A stretch of 64,000 bases of DNA from Xylophilus rhododendri (GCF_009906855.1 NZ_CP047650.1:3534001-3598000), one strand, 5' to 3'; positions 15,130-24,681 are shown, counted from the first letter of the stretch. Translations and numbers: made by a program. Notes: generated by a model from the sequence alone, not told the origin.

Positions 15130-17153
15130 CACTTGCAACTCCCGCTTCCTCTTCCGCGGACGCCCAGGGCGCACGCCGGCGCTGGCCGGCACGCCTGGCC
15201 ATCGGTCTCGTCGTCCTGCTGCTGGCGCTGGTGCTGCTGATCGTGTTCTTCCCCTGGGACTGGCTGCGCGGCCCGATCAACCGCTATGTGAGCGACAAGA
15301 CCGGCCGGCATTTCGCCATCACCCGCCACCTGGATGTGAAGCTGGGCCGCACCGCCACCGTGATCGCGGACGGCATCGAATTCGCCAATCCGGGCTGGGC
15401 CCAGGACCCCTATCTGGTCAAGGCGGAGAAGGCCGAGATCGGCATCCGCCTCTGGCCGCTGCTCAGCGGCAAGGTGGTGCTGCCCGCGGTCACGCTGCAG
15501 CAGCCCGAGATCGGCCTGCAGATGGAGCCGGACGGCCGGCGCACCTGGGCACTGGGCAAGGACAGCTCGGACAGCGGCACCACGCCCGACATCGGCCATT
15601 TGCTGGTGGACCGGGGCCAGCTGCACTTCCTGGCAGCAGACAAGGGCGCCGACATCCGGGTGAACTTCGGCATCGACCAGCAGATCGACAAGGACGTGCC
15701 CGGCGCGCTGCCTTTCAGCTTCGATGCCAAGGGCAGCTGGAAGAAGCAGGCCTTCGCCGCCAGCGGCCGCACCGGCAGCCTGCTGCAGCTCTCGCCCGGC
15801 GCGCAGACCGCGCCTTTCCCGGTCGAGCTGAAGGCTTCGGCCGGCCAGACCCGGCTGGCGGCCAAGGGCAGCATCGGCAACCTCTCCACCCTCGAAGGCG
15901 TGGACGCCCAGGCGCAGATGCAGGGCCAGAACCTGGCCGACCTGTACCAGCTGATCGGCGTGGTGCTGCCCGATACGCCGCCCTATGCGGTCAAGGGACA
16001 TCTCACCAAACAGGGCGCGGCCTGGGACGTGGCCGGGCTGCAGGGCAAGCTCGGCAGCTCGGATCTCTCCGGCCACCTGCGTTACGACGCGGGCGGTGCC
16101 AAGGCCCTGCTGTCCGGCGAGGTGCAGTCCAAGCTGCTGGACTTCAACGACCTGGCACCGGTGATCGGCCTGGCGCCCACACCCACCAAGGGCAGCCGCA
16201 CGACCGAGGCGGGCACCGTGCCGCCGGTCACGGCCGCCGCCGCGCAGAAGGGAAAGCGCTCCGGCGGCAAGGTGCTGCCGACGGCGAAGCTCGACCTGGA
16301 AAAACTCAACGCCATGAATGCCGACGTGAGCTACTCGGCGCAGAAGATCGAGCACATCGAGCAGCTGCCGCTCGACAGCGGCAAGGTGCATGTGAAGCTG
16401 ACCGACGGCCTGCTGGTGCTCGACCCGCTGGACCTGGGCGTGGCCGGCGGCCATATCGCCGGCCATATCCGCGTGGACAGCAAACAGAGCCCGCCAGCCG
16501 TGAGCACCAGACTGGAAGCACGCGCGCTGCAGATCAACCGCCTCTTCCCCTCCATCGACAGCAGCAAGAACAGCTTCGGCAATGTCAGCCTGCGGGTGGA
16601 CCTGCAGGCGCGCGGCGATTCGGTCGCCACGCTGCTGGCGCATGCCAACGGCGAGACCGGGCTGCTGGTGGGCAGCGGCCGCTTCAGCAACCTGCTGCTG
16701 GAGTTCGTGGGCCTGGACGGCGCCGAGGTGATCAAGTTCTTCCTGCGCGGCGACAAGGAGGTGCGCATGCGCTGCGGCGGCGCGGCCTTCGACGTGAAGA
16801 ACGGGCTGATGACCAGCAAGGGCATCGTCTTCGACACGACGGACACGGTGGTCAACGGCGACGGCCGCATCAACCTGGCCGACGAGAGCATGTACATCAC
16901 GCTGCGGCCGCAGCCCAAGGACAAGAGTTTCCTGAGCCTGCGCTCGCCGCTGATCATCCAGGGCACCTTCGGCGATCCCTCGGCCTTCCCGGACAAGGGC
17001 GCGCTGGCCGGCCGTGCGGCGGCCGCCGTGGCGCTGGGCCTGATCAACCCCTTCCTGGCACTGGCCGCGACGATAGAGACCGGCCCCGGCGAGGATGCCG
17101 ACTGCCAGCGCCTGCTGACTCGGACCGACGCGCCCAAGCCGGTCAACCGCTGA
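15126..17153 (+). CDS. AsmA family protein
   Basis: A 675-residue protein with one N-terminal membrane anchor (about residues 18-40, LAIGLVVLLLALVLLIVFFP), followed by a long periplasmic domain. AsmA-type features include the membrane-proximal GRHFAITRHLDVKLGRTATV, repeated beta-strand segments, and a C-terminal AsmA-like part, LRPQPKDKSFLSLRSPLIIQ, then GTFGDPSAFPDK. AsmA-like proteins are thought to move or organise phospholipids between membranes; the link to lipid transport is family knowledge. The start overlaps the lipocalin stop by 4 bp. The 3' end overlaps the convergent thiF-like gene by 11 bp. Confidence 0.88.
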   Translation: MTLATPASSSADAQGARRRWPARLAIGLVVLLLALVLLIVFFPWDWLRGPINRYVSDKTGRHFAITRHLDVKLGRTATVIADGIEFANPGWAQDPYLVKAEKAEIGIRLWPLLSGKVVLPAVTLQQPEIGLQMEPDGRRTWALGKDSSDSGTTPDIGHLLVDRGQLHFLAADKGADIRVNFGIDQQIDKDVPGALPFSFDAKGSWKKQAFAASGRTGSLLQLSPGAQTAPFPVELKASAGQTRLAAKGSIGNLSTLEGVDAQAQMQGQNLADLYQLIGVVLPDTPPYAVKGHLTKQGAAWDVAGLQGKLGSSDLSGHLRYDAGGAKALLSGEVQSKLLDFNDLAPVIGLAPTPTKGSRTTEAGTVPPVTAAAAQKGKRSGGKVLPTAKLDLEKLNAMNADVSYSAQKIEHIEQLPLDSGKVHVKLTDGLLVLDPLDLGVAGGHIAGHIRVDSKQSPPAVSTRLEARALQINRLFPSIDSSKNSFGNVSLRVDLQARGDSVATLLAHANGETGLLVGSGRFSNLLLEFVGLDGAEVIKFFLRGDKEVRMRCGGAAFDVKNGLMTSKGIVFDTTDTVVNGDGRINLADESMYITLRPQPKDKSFLSLRSPLIIQGTFGDPSAFPDKGALAGRAAAAVALGLINPFLALAATIETGPGEDADCQRLLTRTDAPKPVNR

Positions 17154-17940
17154 TCCGCGCGGCGCCTGCGCCGCATACCGGGCAGTGCGGATCGCGGGCC
17201 ACCCGCAGGGTGGACCAGTCGATGGCCCGGGCGTCGAGCATGCGCAGGCTGCCGGGGAGGGCGGCGGCCGGCGGCTTGCGTCCCTCGGCGGTGGCCACAT
17301 CGGCCAGCAACACCTGCAAGGCCAGGGCCGCCTGGGCCGTGCCCACCATGCCGACCAGGGGGGCGAACACACCCATGGTGGCGCAGGCCACTTCCTCGAC
17401 GGCCGCGTCCGGCGGGAACACACAGGCATAACAAGGACTGTCCGCGCGCCGCGGGTCGTAGAGCGCGAGCTGGCCGTCCATGGCGATCGCCGCGCCGGAG
17501 ACCAGCGGCTTGCGGGCCGCCACGCAGGCGCTGTTGATCAGCTGCCTTGTGTGGAAGTTGTCGCAGCAGTCCAGCACCAGATCGACGCCCGGCAGCGCCT
17601 GCGCCAGCCACGGGGCATCGGCGCGCCGAGCCACGACCTCGGTCCGCACCAGCGGATTGATCGCCGCGATCGCCTGCGCCAGCGATTCCACCTTGGGCAT
17701 GCCGACCCGGTCCGCCGTATGCGCCACCTGGCGCTGCAGGTTGGTGGCGTCCACCGTGTCGTCATCGGCCAGGATCAAATGGCCGACACCCGCGGCGCCG
17801 AGATAGAGCGCCGCCGCGCAGCCCAGCCCGCCGGCGCCCACGATGAGCACATGGGCGCCTCGAAAGCGCTCCTGGCCTTCGATGCCGATGTCGTCCAGCA
17901 GGATGTGCCGCGAGTAGCGCAGCAGTTCGTCGTCGTTCAT
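17143..17940 (-). CDS. ThiF/MoeB-family adenylyltransferase (E1-like)
   Basis: A 265-residue enzyme that adenylates the C-terminal Gly of a small sulfur-carrier protein (ThiS or MoaD). It starts MNDDELLRYSRHILLDDIGI. The nucleotide-binding motif is IVGAGGLGCAAALYLGAAG, followed by LADDDTVDATNLQRQVAHT and LVLDCCDNFHTRQLIN. Two zinc-binding CxxC pairs are present (CYAC and CPVC). The family cannot be split reliably into thiamine (ThiF) and molybdopterin (MoeB) branches from this view; no thi or moa gene is in the window. Same direction as ctpA but a terminator lies between. Confidence 0.92.
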   Translation of the reverse strand: MNDDELLRYSRHILLDDIGIEGQERFRGAHVLIVGAGGLGCAAALYLGAAGVGHLILADDDTVDATNLQRQVAHTADRVGMPKVESLAQAIAAINPLVRTEVVARRADAPWLAQALPGVDLVLDCCDNFHTRQLINSACVAARKPLVSGAAIAMDGQLALYDPRRADSPCYACVFPPDAAVEEVACATMGVFAPLVGMVGTAQAALALQVLLADVATAEGRKPPAAALPGSLRMLDARAIDWSTLRVARDPHCPVCGAGAARISG

Positions 17941-17956
17941 GCTCGGCCTGGAAATG

Positions 17957-17993
17957 AAAACGCCCCGCCGGACGGTTGGTCCTCGCGGGGCGT
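17957..17993 (-). terminator. Terminator downstream of ctpA
   Basis: On the minus strand, a 9 bp stem (ACGCCCCGC/GCGGGGCGT) with a 16-base loop is followed by TTTT, between the ctpA stop and the thiF-like start. The stem is strong and the T-run short. Confidence 0.7.
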
Positions 17994-18013
17994 GGCGAAA
18001 AACGCCGGGAAGA

Positions 18014-19450
18014 TCAGTTTTCCTTCTTCTCTTCCTTGCGCTCGACCAGGGTCTTGCTGACCAGCACCGGCTGGCCCTTGAACTGCTTGATCGCCTGGCT
18101 GAGCTGGAAGTCCTGCTCGGTGCCGAACTCGGGCATCTTCGGCGGCGGCTTCTTGGCTTCGGTCTCGGCTTCGAGGCGCTTGCGTGCTTCCTCGCGCGCC
18201 TGTTCGCGGGCCGGGTCCTTCACCTCGGCGCCCTGGCCGCTGTTGAGATGCTTTTCCAGGTCGGCCTCGCGGGTGCGCAGGGCGGCGAAGACATTGCCCT
18301 CGGCGGTCTCGTCCAGCATCACGTCGGGCACGATGCCGGTGGCCTGGATCGACTTGCCGCTGGGGGTGTAGTAGCGCGCGGTGGTGATCTTCAGGCCCGT
18401 GTCCGGTCCCAGCGGCCGCACGGTCTGCACCGAGCCCTTGCCGAAGGTCTGGTTGCCCATCAGCGTGGCGCGTTTGTGGTCCTGCAGGGCGCCGGCCACG
18501 ATCTCGCTGGCCGAGGCCGAGCCTTCGTTGACCAGCACGATCAGCGGCACGGTCTTGAGTGCGGCCGGCAGGCTGCGCAGCGGATCGGAGCCGCCGCGGC
18601 GCTGGTAGAACTCGGGCGATGCCTTGTAGGTGGACTTGCTCTCCGCCAGCTGGCCGTTGGTCGAGACGACGGTGGAATCCGCCGGCAGGAAGGCCGCCGA
18701 GATGGCGACCGCCGCATCGAGCAGGCCGCCCGGGTCATTGCGCAGGTCGAGCACCAGGCCCTTGATGTTGGGATCCTGCTTGTACAGCTCGTCGACCTTG
18801 GTGACGAAGTCGTCCACCGTGCGTTCCTGGAACTGCGACAGGCGGATCCAGGCATAGCCCGGCTCGATCATCTTGGCGCGGACCGACTGGGTGCGGATCT
18901 CCTCGCGGGTGATGGTGACCGGGAAGGTGCGCGACTCGTCCTTGCGGAACAGCGTCAGCGTGACCTTGGTGCCCGGCTCGCCGCGCATGCGCTTGACCGC
19001 GTCGTTGAGCGCCAGGCCCTTGACCGCGGTGTCGTCGATCTTGGTGATCAGGTCGTTGGTCTTGATGCCGGCGCGGAAGGCCGGCGAACCTTCGATCGGC
19101 GAGACCACCTTGATCAGCCCGTCTTCCTGGGTGATCTCGATGCCCACGCCCACGAAACGGCCGCTGGTGCCCTCGCGGAATTCCTTGAAGGACTTCTTGT
19201 CGAAATACTGCGAGTGCGGATCGAGGCTGGCCACCATGCCGGAGATGGCATCGGAGATCAGCTTCTTGTCGTCCACCGGCTCGACGTAGTCGGTCTTGAC
19301 CATGCCGTACACGGCCGCGAGCTGCTGAAGCTCTTCCAGCGGCAGCGGCGTCATCGCGCCGCGGGCCACTGTCTGCAGTGATACGGTGGTCAGCGCGCCG
19401 GCAATCACGCCCACCGAAATCCAGCCTGCCGTCTTCAATTTCTGGCTCAT
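18014..19450 (-). CDS. ctpA: S41 family carboxy-terminal processing peptidase (CtpA-type)
   Basis: Periplasmic serine protease of 478 residues. A signal/anchor (residues 7-30, AGWISVGVIAGALTTVSLQT) is followed by a leader domain, a PDZ domain (FVGVGIEITQEDGLIKVVSP to GIKTNDLITKIDDTAVKG) and the S41 core. The catalytic Ser-Lys dyad is visible as VNEGSASASEIVAGALQDH and GNQTFGKGSVQT. The C-terminus is charged and rich in Lys/Glu, with a short KKEEKKEN-like end. Family members trim the C-termini of envelope proteins and regulate murein hydrolases. gpmA lies 123 bp upstream on the same strand. Confidence 0.93.
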   Translation of the reverse strand: MSQKLKTAGWISVGVIAGALTTVSLQTVARGAMTPLPLEELQQLAAVYGMVKTDYVEPVDDKKLISDAISGMVASLDPHSQYFDKKSFKEFREGTSGRFVGVGIEITQEDGLIKVVSPIEGSPAFRAGIKTNDLITKIDDTAVKGLALNDAVKRMRGEPGTKVTLTLFRKDESRTFPVTITREEIRTQSVRAKMIEPGYAWIRLSQFQERTVDDFVTKVDELYKQDPNIKGLVLDLRNDPGGLLDAAVAISAAFLPADSTVVSTNGQLAESKSTYKASPEFYQRRGGSDPLRSLPAALKTVPLIVLVNEGSASASEIVAGALQDHKRATLMGNQTFGKGSVQTVRPLGPDTGLKITTARYYTPSGKSIQATGIVPDVMLDETAEGNVFAALRTREADLEKHLNSGQGAEVKDPAREQAREEARKRLEAETEAKKPPPKMPEFGTEQDFQLSQAIKQFKGQPVLVSKTLVERKEEKKEN

Positions 19451-19573
19451 AGAAACCCTGTGCTACCTAATGCGTTTGGCTCGTGGAAAGCCGAATTCAA
19501 TATACACCTAGGAATCGCAGCGAACGTAAGGGTTCCGTTGAGACACCCTGCTGTGTAAGCAAAAGCTTGTTGC

Positions 19574-20317
19574 TCAGCGCTTGCCCTGTGCCGCCACCGC
19601 CGCCGCGGCGCGGGCCGCGGCTTCCTGGTCGCCCAGGTAGTAGTGGCGGATCGGCTTCAGGTCGGCGTCGAGTTCGTAGACCAGCGGGATGCCGTTGGGA
19701 ATGTTCAGGCCCACGATGTCGGCTTCGGACACATTGTCGAGGTACTTCACCAGCGCGCGGATGGAGTTGCCATGGGCCGCCACGACCACACGCTTGCCGG
19801 CCTTGATGGCGGGCGCCATAGCCTCGTTCCAGAAGGGCAGCACACGGGCGACGGTGTCCTTGAGGCATTCGGTCAGCGGCATTTCACCGGCGGCCAGCTT
19901 TGCGTAACGGCGATCGCCGGCCTCGCTGCGCGGGTCGTCCGAAGCCAGCGGCGGCGGCGGGGTGTCGTAGCTGCGGCGCCAGACCAGCACCTGCTCGTCG
20001 CCGTACTGCTTGGCCATGTCGGCCTTGTTCAGGCCCTGCAGGCCGCCGTAGTGGCGCTCGTTGAGGCGCCAGCTGTGCACCACGGGAAGCCAGGTGCGGT
20101 CGAGTTCGTCCAGCACATGCCACAGGGTGCGGGTGGCGCGCTTGAGCACGCTGGTGTAGGCCACGTCGAAGTCATAGCCTTCGGCCTTCAGCAGCCGGCC
20201 GCCGGCCTTGGCCTGTTCGATGCCGGTGTCGGTCAGGTCCACATCGGTCCAGCCGGTGAAGCGGTTTTCGAGATTCCAGGTGGATTCGCCGTGGCGGATC
20301 AGGACGAGCTTGTACAA
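19574..20317 (-). CDS. gpmA: 2,3-bisphosphoglycerate-dependent phosphoglycerate mutase
   Basis: Glycolytic/gluconeogenic enzyme interconverting 3- and 2-phosphoglycerate through a phosphohistidine. The protein has 247 residues. It starts [20 protein letters not shown] with the catalytic RHGE, followed by [10 protein letters not shown] and [17 protein letters not shown]; the second catalytic His lies in [18 protein letters not shown]. The C-terminus has a short Ala-rich tail beyond the core. Divergent from the rhodanese gene. Confidence 0.97.
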   Translation of the reverse strand: MYKLVLIRHGESTWNLENRFTGWTDVDLTDTGIEQAKAGGRLLKAEGYDFDVAYTSVLKRATRTLWHVLDELDRTWLPVVHSWRLNERHYGGLQGLNKADMAKQYGDEQVLVWRRSYDTPPPPLASDDPRSEAGDRRYAKLAAGEMPLTECLKDTVARVLPFWNEAMAPAIKAGKRVVVAAHGNSIRALVKYLDNVSEADIVGLNIPNGIPLVYELDADLKPIRHYYLGDQEAAARAAAAVAAQGKR

Positions 20318-20383
20318 GGGACGCGCCTTTCTGAGGGCTTCGGAGGGGCTCCGCAGGGACGGGAGCGGGAGGCAGAACGCGAC

Positions 20384-20393
20384 ATTCTAGAAT
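20384..20393. promoter_or_regulatory. Palindromic -10-like box between gpmA and the rhodanese gene
   Basis: ATTCTAGAAT is a perfect palindrome giving TAGAAT on both strands. It lies 27 bp before the rhodanese GTG and 66 bp before the gpmA ATG, so a single symmetric -10 could fire in both directions. No clear -35 is visible on either side. Confidence 0.4.
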
Positions 20394-20420
20394 CGAGGGC
20401 TTAGCCTTCGAAGGATCCGC

Positions 20421-20831
20421 GTGAAATTCGTCATCGACAACTGGTCGCTCTTCCTCATCGCCATCGTTTCCGGCGCCTTGCTGATCTGGCCCCTGGTGCG
20501 CGGGGCGGTGGGCGGCGACCTCACCCCTGCACGGGCCGTGCAACTCATCAACCGCGACAAGGCGGTGGTGATCGACGTGCGCGAGACGGAGGAGTTCGCC
20601 TCGGGCGCACGCATCGTCGGCGCCCGCAACATCCCCCTGGGCGAGCTCGAAGCCAAGCTGCCGGGCGCGGTCAAGAACAAGGCGGTGCCGGTGATCCTGG
20701 TGTGCTCCACCGGCGGCCGCGCCTCGCGGGCGCTGCCCATCGTCAAGAAACTGGGTTACGAGCAGGCCCAAGCCCTGGCGGGCGGACTCAAGGCCTGGAA
20801 AGACGCTAACCTGCCCCTCGAAAAGGCTTGA
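20421..20831 (+). CDS. Membrane-anchored rhodanese-like sulfurtransferase
   Basis: A 136-residue protein with an N-terminal membrane segment (NWSLFLIAIVSGALLIWPLV) and one rhodanese domain (residues about 38-135). The active-site loop is VILVCSTGGRASRA, with the catalytic Cys. VVIDVRETEEFASGARIVGA and NIPLGELEAKL are family motifs. The start codon is GTG. It leads the rhodanese-grxC-secB-gpsA group; grxC follows 16 bp downstream. Single-domain rhodaneses transfer sulfane sulfur; the specific acceptor is unknown. Confidence 0.9.
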   Translation: MKFVIDNWSLFLIAIVSGALLIWPLVRGAVGGDLTPARAVQLINRDKAVVIDVRETEEFASGARIVGARNIPLGELEAKLPGAVKNKAVPVILVCSTGGRASRALPIVKKLGYEQAQALAGGLKAWKDANLPLEKA

Positions 20832-20847
20832 GAAGCGAGATCGCCCC

Positions 20848-21108
20848 ATGAAGAACGTCACCATGTACACGACGGCCGTGTGTCCTTACTGCATCCGCGC
20901 CAAGCAGATCCTGAAGGCGCGCGGCGTGGACAAGATCGAGGAGATCCGTATCGATACGGATCCCGCCGCCCGCGCCACCATGATGGAGCGCACCGGCCGG
21001 CGCACCGTGCCGCAGATCTATGTCGGCGACACCCATGTCGGCGGCTGCGACGACCTGATGGCGCTCGATGGCCGTGGCGGGCTGGTGCCGCTGCTGCAGG
21101 CGGCCTGA
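20848..21108 (+). CDS. grxC: Glutaredoxin 3
   Basis: An 86-residue glutathione-dependent thiol-disulfide oxidoreductase. The redox motif CPYC lies in MYTTAVCPYCIRAKQILKAR. The glutathione-binding TVPQIYVGDTHVGGCDDLM segment has the cis-Pro and the GGCDD motif. Probably cotranscribed with the rhodanese gene upstream; a terminator follows. Confidence 0.96.
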   Translation: MKNVTMYTTAVCPYCIRAKQILKARGVDKIEEIRIDTDPAARATMMERTGRRTVPQIYVGDTHVGGCDDLMALDGRGGLVPLLQAA

Positions 21109-21143
21109 GCGTCACGCCGCGCTGCCATAATCATCGGCTGCGT

Positions 21144-21180
21144 GCCTGCGCGGACACCCGTCCGGCGCAGGCTTTGTTTT
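21144..21180 (+). terminator. Terminator after grxC
   Basis: GCCTGCGCGGAC pairs with GTCCGGCGCAGGC (one bulged base) around loop ACCC, followed by TTTGTTTT. It separates grxC from secB, so secB may use its own promoter as well as read-through. Confidence 0.75.
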
Positions 21181-21222
21181 GATTGACCGCACCCCACTTC
21201 AACCTCTTTGCGATTGCATCCC

Positions 21223-21687
21223 ATGGCCGACCAAGCAGAACCCCAATTCCAGATCCAGCGCGTCTACCTGAAGGACCTGTCGCTGGAGCAGCCGAATTCC
21301 CCCGGCATCCTGCTGGAGCAGGAACAGCCCAATGTCGACATCCAGCTGGGCGTGGACGCTCAGGTGGTGGCCGAAGGCATCTACGAAGTCTCGGTGACCG
21401 CCACCGTGCAGACCAAGATCAAGGACCGTACCGTCTTCCTGGTCGAGGCCAAGCAGGCCGGCATCTTCGAGATCCGCAACCTGGCCGAAGAGCAGGTCGG
21501 CCAGCTGCTGGGCATCGCCTGCCCGCAGATCGTCTACCCCTACCTGCGCGGCAACGTCGCCGACGTGATCCAGCGCGGCGGCTTCCCGCCGGTGCACCTG
21601 GCCGAGATCAACTTCCAGGCCATGTACGAGCAGCAGCAGGCGCAGGCCGCGGCCACCGCCGCGGTTTCCACCGACCTGCCGCAGTAA
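21223..21687 (+). CDS. secB: Protein-export chaperone SecB
   Basis: A cytosolic tetrameric chaperone of 154 residues that holds preproteins unfolded and delivers them to SecA. Conserved segments are [60 protein letters not shown] and [21 protein letters not shown] chose ATG at 21223 ([10 protein letters not shown]) over an upstream TTG because it gives the usual length. gpsA follows after 34 bp; secB-gpsA adjacency is common. Confidence 0.96.
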   Translation: MADQAEPQFQIQRVYLKDLSLEQPNSPGILLEQEQPNVDIQLGVDAQVVAEGIYEVSVTATVQTKIKDRTVFLVEAKQAGIFEIRNLAEEQVGQLLGIACPQIVYPYLRGNVADVIQRGGFPPVHLAEINFQAMYEQQQAQAAATAAVSTDLPQ

Positions 21688-21721
21688 GGGAACGGCGCAT
21701 GTGGCGCGCGCCGCTGGCTGC

Positions 21722-22720
21722 ATGAAGATCGCTGTCCTCGGCGCCGGTGCCTGGGGCACGGCGCTGGCCATCGCGGCGCGCCGCCAGGGTGGCCATTCGG
21801 TGCGCCTGTGGGCGCGTGACGCGGCCCAGGCCCAGGCCATGCAGGCGGCGCGCGAGAACCTGCGCTACCTGCCGGGCATCGGCTTGCCGGAAGGGCTGGA
21901 AGTCCTGTCCGGCGCTTTCCAGCCGATCGCAGCCAACAGCGACCTCGTCGTGCTGGCCACGCCCATGGCGGGCCTGCGTTCCATGCTGCTGGCGCTGCGC
22001 GATCTGGCGGCCCCGGTGGTGTGGCTGTGCAAGGGTGTAGAAGCCTCCGCCAGCGGCACCGGCCTGCTGCCGCACGAAGTCTGCGCGGCAGTGGCGCCCC
22101 GGCTGCGCGCGGCCGTGCTGAGCGGGCCGAGTTTCGCCCAGGAAGTCGCCCGCGAAAAACCCACGGCGCTGGTCGCCGGCAGTGCCGACATCGCCTTGCG
22201 TGAACTGCTGGTGCAGGCCTTCCACGGCAAGGCGCTGCGGGTCTATGCGAACGACGATGTCGTCGGCATCGAGGTCGGCGGCGCCGTCAAGAACGTGATG
22301 GCCATCGCCACCGGCCTGTGCGACGGCCTGCAGCTGGGCCTGAATGCCCGCGCCGCCCTGGTCACCCGAGGCCTGGTGGAAATGACACGCCTGGGCCTGG
22401 CGCTCGGCGCGCGCGCCGAGACCTTCCACGGGCTCTCGGGCCTGGGCGATCTGGTGCTGACATCCACCGGCGACCTGAGCCGCAACCGCAAGGTCGGCCT
22501 GCTGCTGGCGCAGGGCATGGACCAGCAACAGGCGGTCGCCTCGCTCGGCCATGTCGCCGAGGGCGTGTACTGCGCCCGCACGGTGGTGGAGCGGGCCCGT
22601 GCCCTGGGTGTGGAGATGCCGATCGCCGAGAGTGTCGTCGCTCTGCTGGATGGACGCATGCAGCCGGTCGAGGCGGTGGCCGCGCTGATGGAGCGCCAGC
22701 CGGTGGCCGAGAGCGACTGA
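21722..22720 (+). CDS. gpsA: NAD(P)-dependent glycerol-3-phosphate dehydrogenase
   Basis: Makes sn-glycerol 3-phosphate from dihydroxyacetone phosphate for phospholipid synthesis. The protein has 332 residues. The Rossmann motif is [20 protein letters not shown]. Further motifs are [20 protein letters not shown], the catalytic Lys in [20 protein letters not shown], and [19 protein letters not shown]. The ATG at 22722-type alternatives are absent; the one at 21722 is directly ahead of the Rossmann strand, while an in-frame GTG 21 bases upstream is less likely. A shared terminator with rplY lies 20 bp downstream. Confidence 0.96.
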   Translation: MKIAVLGAGAWGTALAIAARRQGGHSVRLWARDAAQAQAMQAARENLRYLPGIGLPEGLEVLSGAFQPIAANSDLVVLATPMAGLRSMLLALRDLAAPVVWLCKGVEASASGTGLLPHEVCAAVAPRLRAAVLSGPSFAQEVAREKPTALVAGSADIALRELLVQAFHGKALRVYANDDVVGIEVGGAVKNVMAIATGLCDGLQLGLNARAALVTRGLVEMTRLGLALGARAETFHGLSGLGDLVLTSTGDLSRNRKVGLLLAQGMDQQQAVASLGHVAEGVYCARTVVERARALGVEMPIAESVVALLDGRMQPVEAVAALMERQPVAESD

Positions 22721-22740
22721 GGCTTTTGTTCCGCCCAAAG

Positions 22741-22766
22741 AAAAAGGCCTCTTGCGAGGCCTTTTT
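22741..22766. terminator. Bidirectional terminator between gpsA and rplY
   Basis: AAAAAGGCCTC/GAGGCCTTTTT with loop TTGC. It is a symmetric hairpin with A and T runs on both sides, serving gpsA on the plus strand and rplY on the minus strand. Confidence 0.92.
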
Positions 22767-22787
22767 GCTGGGTGCGGAAAAGAAGGA

Positions 22788-23420
22788 TTACTTCTTGCCC
22801 TTGCCCTTCTTGGCGTCCGCTGCCGGTGCGGCGACCGGAGCGACGATTTCTTCTTCCACGGCCGGAGGAACAGCCGAAGCCACCACCGGGTTGGCCTTGC
22901 CGTGGCTCACGAACTTCACGCCCTTGGGCAGCTTGATGTCGTTGACGTGCACGGTGCCGGCGTTGTCCAGGGCGGACAGGTCGACTTCGATGAATTCCGG
23001 CAGGTCGCCAGGGAAGCAGGCCACTTCCATTTCGGTCATCGTGTGGGTGACCAGGTTGGCGTGGGTCTTCACGGCAGGAGACTCTTCCTGGCCCTTGAAG
23101 TGCAGCGGCACCTTCATCGACAGGCGGGTCTTGGCGTCCACGCGCTGGAAGTCCACGTGCAGCACTTGCTGCTTGAACGGGTGGTACTGCACATCGCGCA
23201 GCAGGACCTTGGCTTCGGCGCCGGCCAGTTCCATGTCCAGGATGGAGGAGTGGAACACTTCCTTCTTCAGGGCGTGCCAGAGGGCGTTGTGGTCCAGCTC
23301 GACCAGCTTGGGCTCCTGGCCCTCGCCACCGTAGACGATACCGGGGGTCTTGCCCGAATTGCGGAGACGGCGGCTCGCACCCGTGCCCTGCATGCTGCGT
23401 TCGAAAGCGACGAACTTCAT
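22788..23420 (-). CDS. rplY: 50S ribosomal protein L25 (general stress protein CTC form)
   Basis: A 5S rRNA-binding ribosomal protein in the long, two-domain CTC form (210 residues). The L25 domain ([20 protein letters not shown], then [20 protein letters not shown]) is followed by the TL5/CTC beta domain ([20 protein letters not shown]) and a Lys/Ala-rich tail ending KKGKGKK. Downstream of prs on the same strand. In many relatives pth follows rplY; here a terminator and the convergent gpsA follow instead, so pth is elsewhere. Confidence 0.96.
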   Translation of the reverse strand: MKFVAFERSMQGTGASRRLRNSGKTPGIVYGGEGQEPKLVELDHNALWHALKKEVFHSSILDMELAGAEAKVLLRDVQYHPFKQQVLHVDFQRVDAKTRLSMKVPLHFKGQEESPAVKTHANLVTHTMTEMEVACFPGDLPEFIEVDLSALDNAGTVHVNDIKLPKGVKFVSHGKANPVVASAVPPAVEEEIVAPVAAPAADAKKGKGKK

Positions 23421-23470
23421 ATTGATTACTCCTGTGGAAGCCGACCGCGACCAGTGCGGCTCCGTTGATG

Positions 23471-23493
23471 AAAAAGCGCCCCGAAAGAGGCGC
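23471..23493 (-). terminator. Terminator or attenuator after prs
   Basis: On the minus strand, GCGCCTC/GGGGCGC (one T-G pair) with loop TTTC followed by five T residues, between prs and rplY. Read-through could still feed rplY. Confidence 0.7.
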
Positions 23494-23535
23494 CGTCGAT
23501 AAGCAGGCTGCCCGCGAAGGCAGCCGGCCGATTTC

Positions 23536-24507
23536 TTAGAAGAGGTTGTCCTGGTCCGAGAACAGGCTCATCACCGACTCGCCCTTGGCGATGCGCTGGA
23601 TGGTCTCGCCGAACAGTGGCGCGATCGACAGCTGGCGGATCTTGCTGCAGTTCTTGCCGGCATCCGACAGCGGAATCGTGTTGGTGACCACGACTTCGTC
23701 CAGCGCCGAGGCGGTGATGCGATCGACCGCAGGACCGGAGAACACCGGGTGCGTGCAGTAGGCATAGACCTTCTTGGCGCCGCGTTCCTTCAGCACCTCG
23801 GCCGCCTTCACCAGCGTGCCGGCGGTGTCGATCATGTCGTCCATGATCACGCAGTTGCGGCCTTCGATCTCGCCGATCACGTTCATGACCTCGCTCACGT
23901 TGGCCTTGGGCCGGCGCTTGTCGATGATGGCCAGGTCGCAGTTGAGCTGCTTGGCCAGGGCGCGGGCGCGCACCACGCCGCCGACGTCCGGCGAGACGAC
24001 CATCAGGTCTTCGTAGTTCTTCTGGCGCAGGTCGCCGAGCAGCGTCGGGGAGGCGTAGATGTTGTCGACCGGGATGTCGAAGAAGCCCTGGATCTGGTCG
24101 GCGTGCAGGTCCATGGTCAGCAGGCGGTCGACGCCGGCGGTCTGCAGCAGGTCGGCGACCACCTTGGCCGAGATCGGCACACGCGAGGAGCGCGGGCGGC
24201 GGTCCTGGCGGGCATAACCGAAGTAGGGGATGACGGCGCTGATGCGGTCGGCCGAGGAGCGCTTGAGCGCATCGACCATCATCAGCAGTTCCATCAGGTT
24301 GTCGTTGGTCGGCGCGCAGGTGGACTGCACGACGAAGACATCCCGGGCGCGGACGTTCTGGTTGATCTCGACGGTGATCTCGCCGTCCGAGAAGCGGCCG
24401 ACGGTGGCGCTGCCGAGCTGGATGCCGAGATGGCGGGCAAGTTCGCCGGCCATGCCGGGATTGGCGTTGCCGGTGAAGACGAGGAAATCAGGGTGTTGAG
24501 CCTGCAT
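23536..24507 (-). CDS. prs: Ribose-phosphate pyrophosphokinase
   Basis: Makes PRPP from ribose 5-phosphate and ATP for nucleotide, His and Trp synthesis. The length of 323 residues is standard. Motifs: [17 protein letters not shown] (FSDGE), [20 protein letters not shown] (ATP loop), [13 protein letters not shown], the catalytic VVSPDVGG flanked by [12 protein letters not shown], and the PRPP-binding [14 protein letters not shown]. Lies 66 bp downstream of tRNA-Gln, a typical Burkholderiales order. Confidence 0.97.
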   Translation of the reverse strand: MQAQHPDFLVFTGNANPGMAGELARHLGIQLGSATVGRFSDGEITVEINQNVRARDVFVVQSTCAPTNDNLMELLMMVDALKRSSADRISAVIPYFGYARQDRRPRSSRVPISAKVVADLLQTAGVDRLLTMDLHADQIQGFFDIPVDNIYASPTLLGDLRQKNYEDLMVVSPDVGGVVRARALAKQLNCDLAIIDKRRPKANVSEVMNVIGEIEGRNCVIMDDMIDTAGTLVKAAEVLKERGAKKVYAYCTHPVFSGPAVDRITASALDEVVVTNTIPLSDAGKNCSKIRQLSIAPLFGETIQRIAKGESVMSLFSDQDNLF

Positions 24508-24573
24508 GACGGTACCGGCGGCCTAGGGAGGTGCTGCGAAGGCCGCGCAACGGGCGCGGCGCTCATGAGAATT

Positions 24574-24650
24574 TGGCAGGGGAAGAAGGATTCGAACCTT
24601 CGCATGCTGGAATCAAAATCCAGTGCCTTAACCAGCTTGGCGATTCCCCT
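24574..24650 (-). tRNA. tRNA-Gln (anticodon TTG), CCA encoded
   Basis: Cloverleaf on the minus strand: acceptor AGGGGAA/TTCCCCT, discriminator G, encoded CCA (24574-24576). The anticodon arm is CTGGA TTTTGAT TCCAG with anticodon TTG; the T arm is GAAGG TTCGAAT CCTTC. It lies between ispE and prs, its usual place. Confidence 0.97.
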
Positions 24651-24681
24651 ACACGGGTCCCCGGCCGAGGCCGGAAACCGT

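Noticed and set aside
22721..22787. pth gene expected after rplY
   Set aside because: The space holds only a bidirectional terminator; gpsA is on the other strand.
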